Shown: positions 16,535 through 26,393 of the stretch, in pieces
How positions within the stretch are numbered: the first letter of the stretch is position 1
How the letters are laid out: each line of letters opens with the position of its first letter
From: Aquabacterium lacunae
Lineage (GTDB): Bacteria > Pseudomonadota > Gammaproteobacteria > Burkholderiales > Burkholderiaceae_C
Assembly: GCF_004310865.1 (NCBI RefSeq)
Contig: NZ_SIXI01000009.1
Location: forward strand, 1 to 64,000
Reading direction: 5' to 3'
DNA: 64,000 bases
Position numbers and translations under genes: made by a program
Notes under the pieces: model-generated
What the model saw: only the letters and a program-made list of their open reading frames with translations
What the model was told of the DNA's origin: nothing
Database searches by the model: none

Positions 16535-17205
16535 AATTCGCTTCCCTGTTTCTGCGCACTCTCAGCGCGGCCACCGTTCTGGGCCTGACCGCATGTGGCG
16601 GCGGTGGTGACACCGGCCCGACATGGGCGCAAGACCTCAAGACCAACGCGCAACAGGGTTTGCTCGAAGGTGATACCGCGGTATACGTGTATCAATCGGC
16701 CCAATGCAAGGAAGACTTTTTCCCCGGCCTGGGCTATCGTCAGCAACTCCAGTACCTGCAAACGAGCAACACGCGGCAGTTGCTGAGGCGAGAAACGTTT
16801 TTTTTCTACGAAGATTCCTCCTGCGCCAGCGAAGTCAGCTTTTCTTTGCGCTTTCCTGACGCGGTGATCTCAATCGATGGAAGCACCACCTTGGCGACAG
16901 GTGAACAGGTCCAGCAGGTCACTGTCAGCGTCCCCTCCGGTACGGCCGTACTGACACCAGTGGGCGATGCCGAATTGACGGCGAACGGCTCGGCGGTCAT
17001 CACCAACAACGGGGTGTTTCAGGTGCCAGCGTACCCAGGCACGGTCGTGCCCAACATCCTGTACTTTTCGCCGGACATGCGCACCCACCAATTGGGCAAC
17101 GAAAGTCAGTCACTGGCGCAGCAGTACCCCTCCGTGCTGAGCGACATGAAATATGACCTCAAGGCCACTCGGATTGGAGGATTCCAGACCAGTGGTCTTG
17201 AATGA
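16531..17205 (+). CDS. Putative lipoprotein of unknown function
   Basis: The 224-aa product has a signal sequence ending in the lipobox LTAC followed by GGGGD, a flexible linker typical of surface-directed lipoproteins. The rest is polar and beta-rich with no recognised domain. Two cysteines occur in QCKEDFF and SSCASEV. The base composition is visibly more A/T-rich than in neighbours, which may mean later acquisition. It is coupled to the preceding exported protein (ATGA overlap). Its 3' end overlaps the start of the PACE gene. Confidence 0.65.
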   Translation: MKFASLFLRTLSAATVLGLTACGGGGDTGPTWAQDLKTNAQQGLLEGDTAVYVYQSAQCKEDFFPGLGYRQQLQYLQTSNTRQLLRRETFFFYEDSSCASEVSFSLRFPDAVISIDGSTTLATGEQVQQVTVSVPSGTAVLTPVGDAELTANGSAVITNNGVFQVPAYPGTVVPNILYFSPDMRTHQLGNESQSLAQQYPSVLSDMKYDLKATRIGGFQTSGLE

Positions 17206-17677
17206 ACGCGCTGATTCTGCGGCCTTGCTGACCCGACTGACAGGCCTGAAGCGGCGCATCGTCCATGCCGCTTCTTTCGAAGTTCTGGCCATTGTGCTGG
17301 CCAGCGGGCTGATGGCCCTGGCCCAGCTGGCCAGCCCATCTCAGGGGCTGATGCTGTCTGCAGTGCTGTCCCTCATCGCCATGGCATGGAACATGGCATT
17401 CAATGCCTTGTTCGAACACTGGGAAGCTCGGCAGGCAGACACCCGCAGAACCCTGAAACGGCGTCTGGTACACACCGCTGGGTTCGAGGGCGGCCTGGTG
17501 CTGTGGACCGTTCCTGTGATCGCCTGGATGCTGGACATGCACTGGTGGCAGGCGCTGGTGACAGATCTGGGGCTGATGCTGTTTTTCTTGGTGTACACCT
17601 TCGTGTTCAACTGGGCGTTCGACCTCTTGTTCGGCCTGCCCGACCTGGGCCAAGCCCCACCGCCGGCCAACCCTTGA
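17192..17677 (+). CDS. PACE-family (AceI-like) multidrug efflux protein
   Basis: The 161-aa inner-membrane protein consists of two repeats of the bacterial transmembrane pair domain. Each repeat begins with a basic, His-containing motif (LKRRIVHAASFEVLAI and LKRRLVHTAGFEGGLV) and contains two helices, with WNMAFNALFEHWE and FNWAFDLLFG ends. PACE proteins export chlorhexidine, acriflavine or short diamines by proton antiport. GTG 17192 is preferred because GGAGGA (17176-17181) lies 10 nt in front; ATG 17153 is an alternative. It overlaps the lipoprotein gene end by 14 bp. Confidence 0.85.
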   Translation: MVLNERADSAALLTRLTGLKRRIVHAASFEVLAIVLASGLMALAQLASPSQGLMLSAVLSLIAMAWNMAFNALFEHWEARQADTRRTLKRRLVHTAGFEGGLVLWTVPVIAWMLDMHWWQALVTDLGLMLFFLVYTFVFNWAFDLLFGLPDLGQAPPPANP

Positions 17678-17744
17678 GTGCGGCAACCTGACACAGGGCG
17701 GATGACTCCGAGCGCATGAGGCCCGGGCCCAGGCCCCACCTTTC

Positions 17745-17750
17745 TATAAT
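17745..17750 (+). promoter_or_regulatory. -10 box upstream of leuS
   Basis: A perfect TATAAT lies 91 bp before the leuS start codon in the gap after the PACE gene. No good -35 box is seen 17 bp upstream, so only the -10 element is called. Confidence 0.4.
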
Positions 17751-17841
17751 CCACAGATTCCACATCCCCAGGTGGTGGCAGCGCCATGCCGGCCCGGCCA
17801 TCCCTGCAGCAGAACGCCGGGCACGCCCTGGCACCCCAGCC

Positions 17842-20544
17842 ATGAGCACCACCCCAGACCACCAGACCTACGACCCCCGTGCCGTTGAGGCGCGCGCCCA
17901 GCAACACTGGGAAGGCCGAGATGCCTACCGCGTGACCGAGACCCCGGGCAAGAAGGCCTTCTACGCCTGCTCGATGCTGCCCTACCCCTCGGGCAAGCTG
18001 CACATGGGCCACGTGCGCAACTACACGATCAACGACATGCTCACGCGCTACCTGCGCATGAACGGTCACAACGTGCTGATGCCCATGGGCTGGGACGCCT
18101 TCGGCCTGCCCGCTGAAAACGCGGCGCTGAAGAACAAGGTGCCACCCGCCGGCTGGACCTACGACAACATCGCCTACATGAAGAAGCAGATGAAGGCGAT
18201 GGGGCTGGCGATCGACTGGTCGCGCGAGATCGCCACCTGCCAGCCCGAGTACTACAAGTGGAACCAGTGGCTGTTCATCAAGATGCTGGAAGCCGGCATC
18301 TGCGAGCGCCGCACCCAGACCGTGAACTGGGACCCGGTCGACCAGACCGTGCTGGCCAACGAGCAGGTGATCGACGGGCGCGGCTGGCGCTCGGGCGCAC
18401 TGGTGGAAAAGCGCGAGATCCCGGGCTACTACCTGAACATCACGAAGTACGCCGACGAACTGCTCGGCGCGGTGGCCAACCCGGACGACAAGAACTACCT
18501 GGCAGGCTGGCCCGAGCGCGTGCGCCTGATGCAGGAGAACTGGATCGGCAAGAGCGAAGGCGTGCGCTTTGCGTTTGCCCACGAGATCAAAGACGCCCAA
18601 GGCGCACTGATCAACCAGGGCCAGATGTGGGTGTTCACCACCCGCGCCGACACCATCATGGGCGTGACCTTCTGCGCCGTGGCCCCTGAGCACCCGCTGG
18701 CCGTGCACGCCGCCGCCACGAAGCCTGAATTGCAAGCCTTCATCGAAGAATGCAAGAAGGGCGGCACCACCGAAGCCGAACTGGCCACGCAAGAGAAGAA
18801 GGGCATGGCCACCGGCCTGTTCGTGACGCACCCCCTCACGGGCCAGCAGGTCGAGGTCTGGGTGGGCAACTACGTGCTGATGGGCTACGGTGACGGCGCC
18901 GTGATGGGCGTGCCCGCGCACGACGAACGTGATTTCGCGTTTGCCAAGAAGTACGGCATCGCCATCCAGCAGGTCATCGCCGTGGAGGGCGAAACCTTCA
19001 GCACCGACGCCTGGCAAGAGTGGTACGGCGACAAGCAGCGCGGCGTGTGCGTCAACAGCGACGCCCTGAACGGCCTGGGCCACAAAGAATCCGTGAACAA
19101 GGTGGCCGAGCTGCTGATCGCCAAGGGCGTGGGCGAGAAAAAGACCACCTGGCGCCTGCGCGACTGGGGCATCAGCCGCCAGCGTTACTGGGGCACGCCG
19201 ATCCCCATCATCCACTGTGCCGACTGCGGCCCGGTGCCCGTGCCTGAACAAGACCTGCCCGTGCGCCTGCCCGAAGACGTGGTGCCCGATGGCAGCGGCA
19301 ACCCGCTCAAGCAGCGCCTGGACTTCCTGAACGTGGGCTGCCCCAAGTGCGGCAAGCCGGCCCAGCGCGAAACCGACACGATGGACACCTTCGTGGATTC
19401 GAGCTGGTACTTCCTGCGCTACACCTGCGCCGACAACCACGGCGCCATGGTCGACGGCCGCACCGACTACTGGATGGCCGACGGCGGCATGGACCAGTAC
19501 ATCGGCGGCATCGAGCATGCCATCTTGCACCTGCTGTACGCCCGTTTCTGGACCAAGGTCATGCGTGACCTGGGCCTGATCAAGGTGGACGAGCCCTTCA
19601 AGAAGCTGCTGACCCAGGGCATGGTGCTCAACCACATCTACAGCCGTCGCACGGCCAAGGGTGGCAAGGAGTACTTCTGGCCGCACGACGTCGAGCACGT
19701 GCTCGACGGAGCCGGCAAGGTGGTGGGCGCCAGGCTGATCAATGCGGTCGACAGCGCCGATGGCGAACTGCCCGTGGGCACGGCCATCGACTACGAAGGC
19801 GTGGGCACCATGTCGAAGTCGAAGAACAACGGCATCGACCCGCAGCAGCTGATCGACACCTTTGGCGCCGACACGGCCCGCCTGTTCACCATGTTCGCCT
19901 CGCCGCCCGAGCAGACGCTGGAGTGGAACGACGCTGGCGTGGAAGGCGCGCACCGCTTCGTCAAGCGCGTGTGGAACTTCGGCGCCAAGCACGGTGCCCT
20001 GCTGAAAGACGCCGGCGCCGTGGTGCAGGCCGAGCTGAGCGCCGAAGCCAAGGCCCTGCGCCGCGAGGTGTACGTGGTGCTCAAGCAGGTCAGCTACGAC
20101 TACGAGCGCATGCAGTACAACACCGTGGTGTCGGGCGGCATGAAGCTGCTCAACGCCCTGGAAGGCCACAAGGGCGCCACCACCCAGGACGCCGCCGTGC
20201 TGCGTGAAGGCTTCGGCATCTTGCTGCGCGTGCTGTACCCGGCCTGCCCGCACCTGACCCATGTGCTGTGGGAAGACCTGGGCCTGGCCGCCACCGATGG
20301 CGGCGACCTGCTGGACGCCCCCTGGCCCACCGTGGTCGAGGAGGCCCTGGTGCAGGACGAGATCGAGCTGATGCTGCAGGTCAATGGCAAGCTGCGCGGC
20401 GCCATCAAGGTGGCCCCCAGCGCCGACAAGGCTGCCATCGAGGCGGCAGCGCTGGCCAGTGAAGACTTCGCCAAATTCAGCGAAGGCAAGGCACCCAAGA
20501 AGGTCATCGTGGTGCCGGGCCGCCTGGTCAACGTGGTGGTGTAA
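17842..20544 (+). CDS. leuS: Leucyl-tRNA synthetase
   Basis: This class I aminoacyl-tRNA synthetase charges tRNA-Leu. The 900-aa product has the HIGH-type motif in [15 protein letters not shown] (about residues 47-61), the editing domain in the middle ([13 protein letters not shown]) and the KMSKS-type loop MSKSKNNG from residue 657. The C-terminus ends in the usual [18 protein letters not shown] 17842 gives [20 protein letters not shown]. The order leuS-lptE-holA on one strand is the conserved proteobacterial arrangement. Confidence 0.98.
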   Translation: MSTTPDHQTYDPRAVEARAQQHWEGRDAYRVTETPGKKAFYACSMLPYPSGKLHMGHVRNYTINDMLTRYLRMNGHNVLMPMGWDAFGLPAENAALKNKVPPAGWTYDNIAYMKKQMKAMGLAIDWSREIATCQPEYYKWNQWLFIKMLEAGICERRTQTVNWDPVDQTVLANEQVIDGRGWRSGALVEKREIPGYYLNITKYADELLGAVANPDDKNYLAGWPERVRLMQENWIGKSEGVRFAFAHEIKDAQGALINQGQMWVFTTRADTIMGVTFCAVAPEHPLAVHAAATKPELQAFIEECKKGGTTEAELATQEKKGMATGLFVTHPLTGQQVEVWVGNYVLMGYGDGAVMGVPAHDERDFAFAKKYGIAIQQVIAVEGETFSTDAWQEWYGDKQRGVCVNSDALNGLGHKESVNKVAELLIAKGVGEKKTTWRLRDWGISRQRYWGTPIPIIHCADCGPVPVPEQDLPVRLPEDVVPDGSGNPLKQRLDFLNVGCPKCGKPAQRETDTMDTFVDSSWYFLRYTCADNHGAMVDGRTDYWMADGGMDQYIGGIEHAILHLLYARFWTKVMRDLGLIKVDEPFKKLLTQGMVLNHIYSRRTAKGGKEYFWPHDVEHVLDGAGKVVGARLINAVDSADGELPVGTAIDYEGVGTMSKSKNNGIDPQQLIDTFGADTARLFTMFASPPEQTLEWNDAGVEGAHRFVKRVWNFGAKHGALLKDAGAVVQAELSAEAKALRREVYVVLKQVSYDYERMQYNTVVSGGMKLLNALEGHKGATTQDAAVLREGFGILLRVLYPACPHLTHVLWEDLGLAATDGGDLLDAPWPTVVEEALVQDEIELMLQVNGKLRGAIKVAPSADKAAIEAAALASEDFAKFSEGKAPKKVIVVPGRLVNVVV

Positions 20545-20553
20545 GGTTCAGGC

Positions 20554-21102
20554 ATGAACCGACGCGCGCTGCTGGGCCATGGCCTGCTGATTCCTGCGGG
20601 CCTGGCCCTGGCTGGCCTGGGTGGCTGTGGTTTTGCGCTCAAGCGCGTGCAGCCCCTGCCTTTCCGCTCGATGGCCCTGCAGGGCTTTGCAGGCAATTCG
20701 GGCATGGCGATCGAGCTGGCACGCACGCTCGATGCAGCCGGTGTGGCCGTGGTGGAGACCAGCGCGCAGGCTGCGGCATTGGCCTCACCCAACGAAGGCC
20801 AGCCCCTGGCGGGCCACCTGATCTTCGAAGCCCTGAACGACCAGCAGGAGCAAACCGCCGCATCGACCACAGCCTACCGGCAGATTCGCGACATGGGTCT
20901 TCGCACCCGGCTGCGGTTTCGGGTGCTGCGCGCCGATGGCTCGGTGCTGCTGGGCCCCACCGACCTGCAGCTCAGTCGCATCCTGCCTTACAACGAGAAG
21001 GACGCGCTGGCCCGCCAGGACGAGTTCGAATCCATCCACAGGGCCATGCAGACCGACCTGATCGAACAGGTCATGCGTCGCCTGGCCACCCTCAAGCCCT
21101 GA
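20554..21102 (+). CDS. lptE: LPS-assembly lipoprotein LptE
   Basis: This outer-membrane lipoprotein plugs and assembles the LptD translocon for lipopolysaccharide (182 aa). A signal sequence with an N-terminal Arg pair ends at the lipobox LGGC (about residues 22-25), followed by GFALKRVQPLPFRSMAL, typical of the family. It lies 9 bp after leuS and 13 bp before holA, so it is part of the same transcript. Identification rests on both sequence and conserved order. Confidence 0.92.
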   Translation: MNRRALLGHGLLIPAGLALAGLGGCGFALKRVQPLPFRSMALQGFAGNSGMAIELARTLDAAGVAVVETSAQAAALASPNEGQPLAGHLIFEALNDQQEQTAASTTAYRQIRDMGLRTRLRFRVLRADGSVLLGPTDLQLSRILPYNEKDALARQDEFESIHRAMQTDLIEQVMRRLATLKP

Positions 21103-21115
21103 GCCACGCGCCCGC

Positions 21116-22177
21116 ATGCAGATCCGTCTGGAGCAACTGGGCGCCCACCTGAGCAAGGCGGGTCCCAACGGGCTCAAGCCCATCTACACCCTGTATGGCG
21201 ATGAGCCCTTGCTGGCGCAAGAGGCGGGTGACGCCATCCGGGCGGCTGCGCGTGAAGCCGGCTGCACCGAGCGGCAGGTGTTCACGGTGCAAGGGGCCCA
21301 TTTCGACTGGTCGAGCCTGATGGGTGCGGGCCAGGCCATGTCGCTGTTCGGTGACCGGCAGCTGCTGGACATCCGCATCCCGGGGGGCAAGCCTGGCAAG
21401 GAAGGCTCGGCCGCCCTGCAGGCCTATTGCGAACAGGCCGCGGGCAACGACGGCGTGATCACCCTGGTCACCTTGCCCCGGCTCGACAAGACCCAGATGG
21501 GCAGCGCCTGGTTCAGCGCACTGGACCAGGTGGGCGTGACCGTGCGCTGCGACCCCATCGAGCGGCAGGCCCTGCCGCAATGGATCAGCCAGCGCCTGGC
21601 GGCACAGGGCCAGCAGGTGGAACCGGGCGAAGCAGGCCAGCGCACCCTGGCGTTTTTCGCCGACAAGGTGGAAGGCAACCTGCTGGCCGCCCACCAGGAG
21701 GTGGTCAAGCTGGGCCTGCTGCACCCGCCAGGCACCCTGAGCCTGGCCCAGATCGAAGATGCCGTGGTCGATGTGGCCCGCTTCAATGTGTTCAAACTCA
21801 GCGAAGCGGTGCTGGGCGGGCAGACCGCCCGTGCGCTGCGCATGGTCGAGGGGCTGGAAGCCGAAGGCGAAGCGGCCGTGCTGGTGCACTGGGCCCTGAG
21901 CGACGACATCATGGGCCTGCACAAGGCCCGCCAGGCCATGGACGACGGCAAGCCCCTGGGCAGCGTGCTGCGCGAGTTGCGCGTGTGGGGCCCCAAGGAG
22001 CGCCTGTACGAGCGCATCGTGCCGCAACTCAAGCTGGCGGCCACCGCCCGGCTGGTGAATGCCGCCAGCGTCGTCGACGGCATCGTCAAGGGATTGCCCC
22101 ACCCCGCCTGGCCGCAAGACCCCTGGCAAGCCTTGATGCGCCTGACCCTCATGTTGTGCAAGACTGTGACTCGGTGA
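21116..22177 (+). CDS. holA: DNA polymerase III subunit delta
   Basis: This is the clamp-loader delta subunit that opens the beta sliding clamp (353 aa). The N-terminus runs MQIRLEQLGAHLSK into LKPIYTLYGDEPLLAQEAGD, the family hallmark. The LFGDRQLLDIRIP strand and the C-terminal helical collar (LSDDIMGLHKARQAM, LRELRVWGPKERLYE) are also present. It is the last gene of the leuS-lptE-holA set. In many Burkholderiales proA follows; here a condensation-fold protein follows instead. Confidence 0.95.
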   Translation: MQIRLEQLGAHLSKAGPNGLKPIYTLYGDEPLLAQEAGDAIRAAAREAGCTERQVFTVQGAHFDWSSLMGAGQAMSLFGDRQLLDIRIPGGKPGKEGSAALQAYCEQAAGNDGVITLVTLPRLDKTQMGSAWFSALDQVGVTVRCDPIERQALPQWISQRLAAQGQQVEPGEAGQRTLAFFADKVEGNLLAAHQEVVKLGLLHPPGTLSLAQIEDAVVDVARFNVFKLSEAVLGGQTARALRMVEGLEAEGEAAVLVHWALSDDIMGLHKARQAMDDGKPLGSVLRELRVWGPKERLYERIVPQLKLAATARLVNAASVVDGIVKGLPHPAWPQDPWQALMRLTLMLCKTVTR

Positions 22178-22213
22178 ACCTGGGCCTGCCTTCCATGTGG
22201 CCCGCCCCGATGT

Positions 22214-23572
22214 ATGCACGTCCGCAAGCCTCTGCCGCCTTCTTCCGCCCCTGTTCAGGCCCTGAACCGCTCTGAATGGGTCTACCTGGCCATGGAGCCC
22301 TTCCTGGGCAGCATGGCCCAGGCCTATGTGATCCGCTTCGAGCAGGTGGTCGGCGAGGCCGAGTTGCGCCGGGCGGCGCGCCGCATGATGAGCGCCTTCC
22401 CGCGCCTGCGCGGCGTGCTCGAGCCCACGCCGCGGCGCTTTCAGTTCCGGATCCTGCCGGAAGACCACCATTTCGAGCAGCTGTTCGACATCGCGTTTCG
22501 CACCGAGCACATCGATCTCGATGACCCGCAAGCCGTGCGCCGCTGGCACGAGATCCATGTGAACGATCCCATGGCCCTGCAGCATGGCCTGATGGTGCGC
22601 TTCACCCACGTGCCCCACCCCACACGCAGCGCTTTGATGCTGACGGTGCACCACGTGCTGATGGATGGCCGTTCGATGGTGCACCTGGTCGAGTCGCTGA
22701 TGAAGCTGCTCAATGGCCAGCCGGTGGCCGATGTGCCGCTGGAATCGTCCAGCATGCTGCCGGCCATCTTGCCGAACCACTGGTGGGAATGGCCCGGCAA
22801 GGTGTGGGCCGCCTGGAGGCACCTCAAGGCCGAGGCCCGCGAGATCTCTCAGTACGAGATCGTGCGCCTGCGCAGCGACCGCAGCGAGCGCTTCACCTCG
22901 TGCGGGGTGCTGCACCATCAAACCGGCCAGGCTGGCAAGGCCTTGTCGAAGGCTGGCAAGGGCCTGGGCGGCTCGTCGAACTCTCTGATGATCGCGGCCA
23001 TGGGCACCGCCTTGCTGGAGATGAACGGCAACCGCCCGGGCACGGCCGCCCTGGTGCGCGTGGGCGTGGACCTGCGCAAATACTTCCCGGAAGGCCAGCA
23101 GCCGATGCTGGGCAATTACGTGTTCGTGTTCGACGTGTTGCTGCCTCAGCACGTGCCAGAAGCCGAGCGCGTGAAGTGGATCGATGCGCGCGTGCGGGCG
23201 GGCCTGGCCCGCTACGAGCGCCGCGAATTGCTGCTGCCCCTGCTGCCCTACGAGCTGATGGGCTTCATGTCGACCCAGATGTACAGCCGCCTGATGCGCC
23301 GCGCCAAGCGCATGGACCAGTTCCCGCCGCTGAGCTTCCATGCCTCGAACATCGGCAGCGTGGACGCCTTCAATGCGGCCGATGCCCAGGTGCGCATGGC
23401 CGAGATGCACCCCTCGGTGAGCAGCGTGGTGCCGCTGGTGGTGCTGGCGCAATCGAATGGCCAGCAGCGCGCCACGGTGGCCTACCAGCGCGACGAGTTT
23501 GGCGAAGAGGGCGTGAGCGCCATGATGGCGCAGACCAACAGAGTCCTGGCTCGCTGGGTGGGCACCGACTGA
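22214..23572 (+). CDS. Condensation-domain/WS-DGAT-like acyltransferase
   Basis: The 452-aa protein has the condensation/acyltransferase active-site motif HHVLMDG (about residues 145-151) with a typical N-terminal half (NRSEWVYLAMEPFLG). The C-terminal half contains RVGVDLRKYF and the ISNIGSV-like FHASNIGSVD segment found in this fold. WS/DGAT enzymes, PapA-type acyltransferases and condensation domains all share it, so the reaction cannot be named. A transfer of an acyl group to an alcohol or amine is the best guess. No carrier-protein or polyketide gene is adjacent. Confidence 0.7.
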   Translation: MHVRKPLPPSSAPVQALNRSEWVYLAMEPFLGSMAQAYVIRFEQVVGEAELRRAARRMMSAFPRLRGVLEPTPRRFQFRILPEDHHFEQLFDIAFRTEHIDLDDPQAVRRWHEIHVNDPMALQHGLMVRFTHVPHPTRSALMLTVHHVLMDGRSMVHLVESLMKLLNGQPVADVPLESSSMLPAILPNHWWEWPGKVWAAWRHLKAEAREISQYEIVRLRSDRSERFTSCGVLHHQTGQAGKALSKAGKGLGGSSNSLMIAAMGTALLEMNGNRPGTAALVRVGVDLRKYFPEGQQPMLGNYVFVFDVLLPQHVPEAERVKWIDARVRAGLARYERRELLLPLLPYELMGFMSTQMYSRLMRRAKRMDQFPPLSFHASNIGSVDAFNAADAQVRMAEMHPSVSSVVPLVVLAQSNGQQRATVAYQRDEFGEEGVSAMMAQTNRVLARWVGTD

Positions 23573-23587
23573 GACCCCATGGGCATG

Positions 23588-23615
23588 GGATCGCGGGCAC
23601 CTGCCCGTGCGATCC
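23588..23615 (+). terminator. Hairpin after the acyltransferase gene
   Basis: GGATCGC and GCGATCC pair, and inside them GGGC pairs with GCCC around a small loop with a 2-nt bulge. No T-run follows, so it may be a weak terminator or an mRNA-stabilising stem. Confidence 0.4.
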
Positions 23616-23722
23616 ATCACAAATGGGCGGGGTTTGCCCCCTGTTTCACCCCTGTCGGGACTTGATCGAAGGCATCACACTGCCGATACCCCCTCTGTTC
23701 AGGCGCAGAAGGGAGTGCAGTG

Positions 23723-23914
23723 ATGCCCGACATGCCCATGCTGATGGGGCCGCAAGGCCCTCAATCCGATTCGCCCATTGTTGTGAACGACGAACAGAAT
23801 TCGAACCCGCCACCATCGGTCGACCGTGGTTGGTGGCAAGACGCTTGCCGAGTGTGGCGTGAACAGCCTCAAGTGCCAGTTCGCCCCGCCGACAACCCTT
23901 CCAACGGTTCCTGA
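23723..23914 (+). CDS. Possible small protein upstream of the GGDEF-EAL gene
   Basis: A 63-codon frame begins MPDMPMLMGPQGPQSD and has GGGAG seven nt in front of its ATG (23711-23715). Its stop lies 13 bp before the next gene's ATG, a spacing that would allow coupling. The sequence is Pro/Gln/Asn rich, with no domain or signal peptide. It could equally be a chance frame, and codon usage was not measured. Confidence 0.3.
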   Translation: MPDMPMLMGPQGPQSDSPIVVNDEQNSNPPPSVDRGWWQDACRVWREQPQVPVRPADNPSNGS

Positions 23915-23927
23915 CGTGCCCCGACGC

Positions 23928-26345
23928 ATGCTGAAAGCCATCATCAACCCCAGAAAGCTCCAGGCCCGCATTGTGGCGGTGTACCTGGGCTTGCTGGCGA
24001 TCATTCAGCTGACGTCTTATTGGTTCATCGAAGACACGGTGGACCGCAACGCGCGCGACTCGATCAGCACTGAATTGCGCACCGGAGAGCGTGTGTTTTC
24101 ACGCCTGCTGCAGCAAAACACCAGCAGCCTGGAGCAGGCGACCAAAGTGCTTGCGGCCGACTATGGCTTCCGTTCGGCCATCTCCAGCGCCGACCGCGAA
24201 ACCCTGCAATCGGCCCTTCAAAACCACGGGGAACGCATCAACGCGGGCGTGGCCATTTACACCAACGCCAACTTCGAGGTGCTGGCCAGCACTGCCACCG
24301 ACCCACGTCCCTTCGGGGCGGCGGTTCAGCGCTACGCGCGGCAAAGCCTGTCGGGGGGCACCCAGGCCAACCAGGTCGAGGTGATCAATGGACAGCCATA
24401 TCAGATCGTGGCCGTGCCCGTGCGTGCGCCCCTGCTGATCGGCTGGGTGGGCATGGGCTTTCCGATTGGTGATGCGCTGCTCAAGGAACTCCGTTACCTG
24501 TCCGAGCTGGACTCGGTTCTGATGCTGCGCTCGCCACGTGGCGAATGGACCGTGAGTCAAGGCAGTTTCGATCCCGCACTGTGGAAGCCGGTGGTGGCCT
24601 CCTGGCAGAACCCAGTGCGTACTGACGCCGACAGCCTGGATCCGACCCTGATGGTGGCGGGTCAAGAGTACAGCGCCCACCCTGTGATCCTGCCGGGAGC
24701 CCCCGGACAGCCCCCGGTGACCGCCCTGCTGATGCGCTCGGTCGACAAGGCCCTGCAGCCCTTTGCGGCCCTCAAACTCACCTTGTTCCTGCTCAGCCTG
24801 GTGGGCGTGGCCGCGTTTGGTGTGGGCGGCTATGTCACGGCGCGGCGCATCACCACCCCCATCCGCCAGCTGGCCGGGCTGGCACGGCGCCTGGAACGTG
24901 GCGACTATGGCGCCGAAGTGAAGGTGCCTTCGCAAGATGAAATCGGCGATCTGGCGCAGTCGTTCGAGGCCATGCGCCAGGCCATCCAGGCCCGGGAAGG
25001 CCAGATCCGACGGCTGGCCTATGAAGACGCCCTCACCGAGCTGCCCAACCGCGAACAGTTCCGCCACGACCTGCGCCAGGCCATCGAGCGCAACCAGCAG
25101 GAAGGCCAGCCCTGCGCCGTGCTGCTGCTGGACATGGACCGCTTCAAGCACGTGAACGACGTGCTGGGCCACCGCTTTGGCGACGAGGTGCTGCGCGCCG
25201 TGGCCCACCGCCTGCGCCACGAAGCCCTGGACGAAGAATGCGTGCTGGCCCGACTGAGTGGTGACGAATTTGCGGTGCTGCTTCCCCTCACTGGCGTGAC
25301 CCAGGCGCGTGACGTGGCCGCCCGGGTACAGCAGTCGTTCGAACGCCCGATTCGCCTGGACGAGCACACGGTCGACCTGGGCGCCGGCATCGGCATCGCC
25401 TGTTGCCCCGACCACGGCCGCGAGGCCGACCAGCTGCTCAGCCGCGCCGAGGTGGCCATGTACGCGGCCAAACAGCAGCAGGCAGGCACCGTGGTCTACC
25501 ACCCGGGGCTGGACTCGACCAGTGAAGAATCGCTCACCCTGCTCAGCGAACTGCGCTACGCGGTGGACCACAACCAGCTGCGCCTGTTCCTGCAGCCCAA
25601 GGTGAACCTGCGCACCGGCCAGGTCATCGGGGCTGAAGCCCTGGTGCGCTGGGAACACCCGGAACGCGGCCTGGTGCCGCCCATGCGCTTCATTCCGTTT
25701 GCCGAGCAGACCGGCTTCATCAGCACGCTCACGCACTGGATGCTGGAGCAATGCGCACAGGCCGCTGCACACCTGGCCGCCGAAGGCTTTCCGCTCAAGC
25801 TCTCGGTGAACCTGTCCACCCGAGACCTGATGGACCAGGACCTGCCCACCCGCATGGAACAGCTGCTGGCCACCCAGCGCGTGCCCTCCAACACCCTGGT
25901 GCTGGAGATCACGGAAAGCGCCATCATGGACGACCCGCAGCGTGCCCTGCAGACCCTGGGCCGCCTGCACGCCATGGGCCTGCGCCTGTCGATCGACGAT
26001 TTCGGCACCGGTTACTCGTCGCTGGCCTACCTCAAACGCCTGCCGGTCGATGAACTGAAGATCGACAAGTCCTTCGTGATGAACATGGAAAGCGACCTGC
26101 AGGACGCCAAGATCGTGCGCTCGACCATCGACCTGGCGCACAACCTGGGCCTGAGCGTGGTGGCTGAAGGCGTGGAAAACGCCAAGTCGTGGAAGCTGCT
26201 GTCGGGCCTGTCGTGCGACGAAGGCCAGGGCTACTTCATCGCGCGGCCCATGCCCGCAGCGCAGTTCCTGCATTGGGTGCGCCACTGGCAGCCGCCTGAC
26301 ACCACCGACGAGTGGCTGAGCACCGAGTTCGCAGCCATGATCTGA
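23928..26345 (+). CDS. Sensor protein with HAMP, GGDEF and EAL domains
   Basis: This 805-aa inner-membrane protein is predicted to make and/or break cyclic di-GMP. An N-terminal helix (IVAVYLGLLAIIQLTSYWF) starts a periplasmic sensor of about 250 residues, closed by a second helix (LFLLSLVGVAAFGVGGYV). A HAMP linker (ITTPIRQLAGLARRLERGDY) follows. The GGDEF site reads SGDEF (about 443), a variant that can be active. The EAL domain retains EALVRW (about 568), the ITES glutamate, DDFGTGYSS, KIDKSF and VAEGVE, so phosphodiesterase activity is expected. ATG 23928 is used; GTG 23916 is possible. Confidence 0.9.
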   Translation: MLKAIINPRKLQARIVAVYLGLLAIIQLTSYWFIEDTVDRNARDSISTELRTGERVFSRLLQQNTSSLEQATKVLAADYGFRSAISSADRETLQSALQNHGERINAGVAIYTNANFEVLASTATDPRPFGAAVQRYARQSLSGGTQANQVEVINGQPYQIVAVPVRAPLLIGWVGMGFPIGDALLKELRYLSELDSVLMLRSPRGEWTVSQGSFDPALWKPVVASWQNPVRTDADSLDPTLMVAGQEYSAHPVILPGAPGQPPVTALLMRSVDKALQPFAALKLTLFLLSLVGVAAFGVGGYVTARRITTPIRQLAGLARRLERGDYGAEVKVPSQDEIGDLAQSFEAMRQAIQAREGQIRRLAYEDALTELPNREQFRHDLRQAIERNQQEGQPCAVLLLDMDRFKHVNDVLGHRFGDEVLRAVAHRLRHEALDEECVLARLSGDEFAVLLPLTGVTQARDVAARVQQSFERPIRLDEHTVDLGAGIGIACCPDHGREADQLLSRAEVAMYAAKQQQAGTVVYHPGLDSTSEESLTLLSELRYAVDHNQLRLFLQPKVNLRTGQVIGAEALVRWEHPERGLVPPMRFIPFAEQTGFISTLTHWMLEQCAQAAAHLAAEGFPLKLSVNLSTRDLMDQDLPTRMEQLLATQRVPSNTLVLEITESAIMDDPQRALQTLGRLHAMGLRLSIDDFGTGYSSLAYLKRLPVDELKIDKSFVMNMESDLQDAKIVRSTIDLAHNLGLSVVAEGVENAKSWKLLSGLSCDEGQGYFIARPMPAAQFLHWVRHWQPPDTTDEWLSTEFAAMI

Positions 26346-26393
26346 GGCCCGTGACAGGCGCCACGCGCGCCCGCCACCTCGGTCCATCCGCTT

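Noticed and set aside
17341..20262. 973-codon minus-strand open frame across leuS
   Set aside because: It is an exact antisense shadow of leuS with no family resemblance or ribosome-binding site.
23795..23850. tRNA-like stretch with GGGTTCGAATTC on the minus strand
   Set aside because: The T-loop text is present, but no acceptor stem, D arm or anticodon arm can be folded around it.
24099..26387. 762-codon minus-strand frame across the GGDEF-EAL gene
   Set aside because: Antisense shadow; the plus strand carries intact, ordered catalytic motifs.
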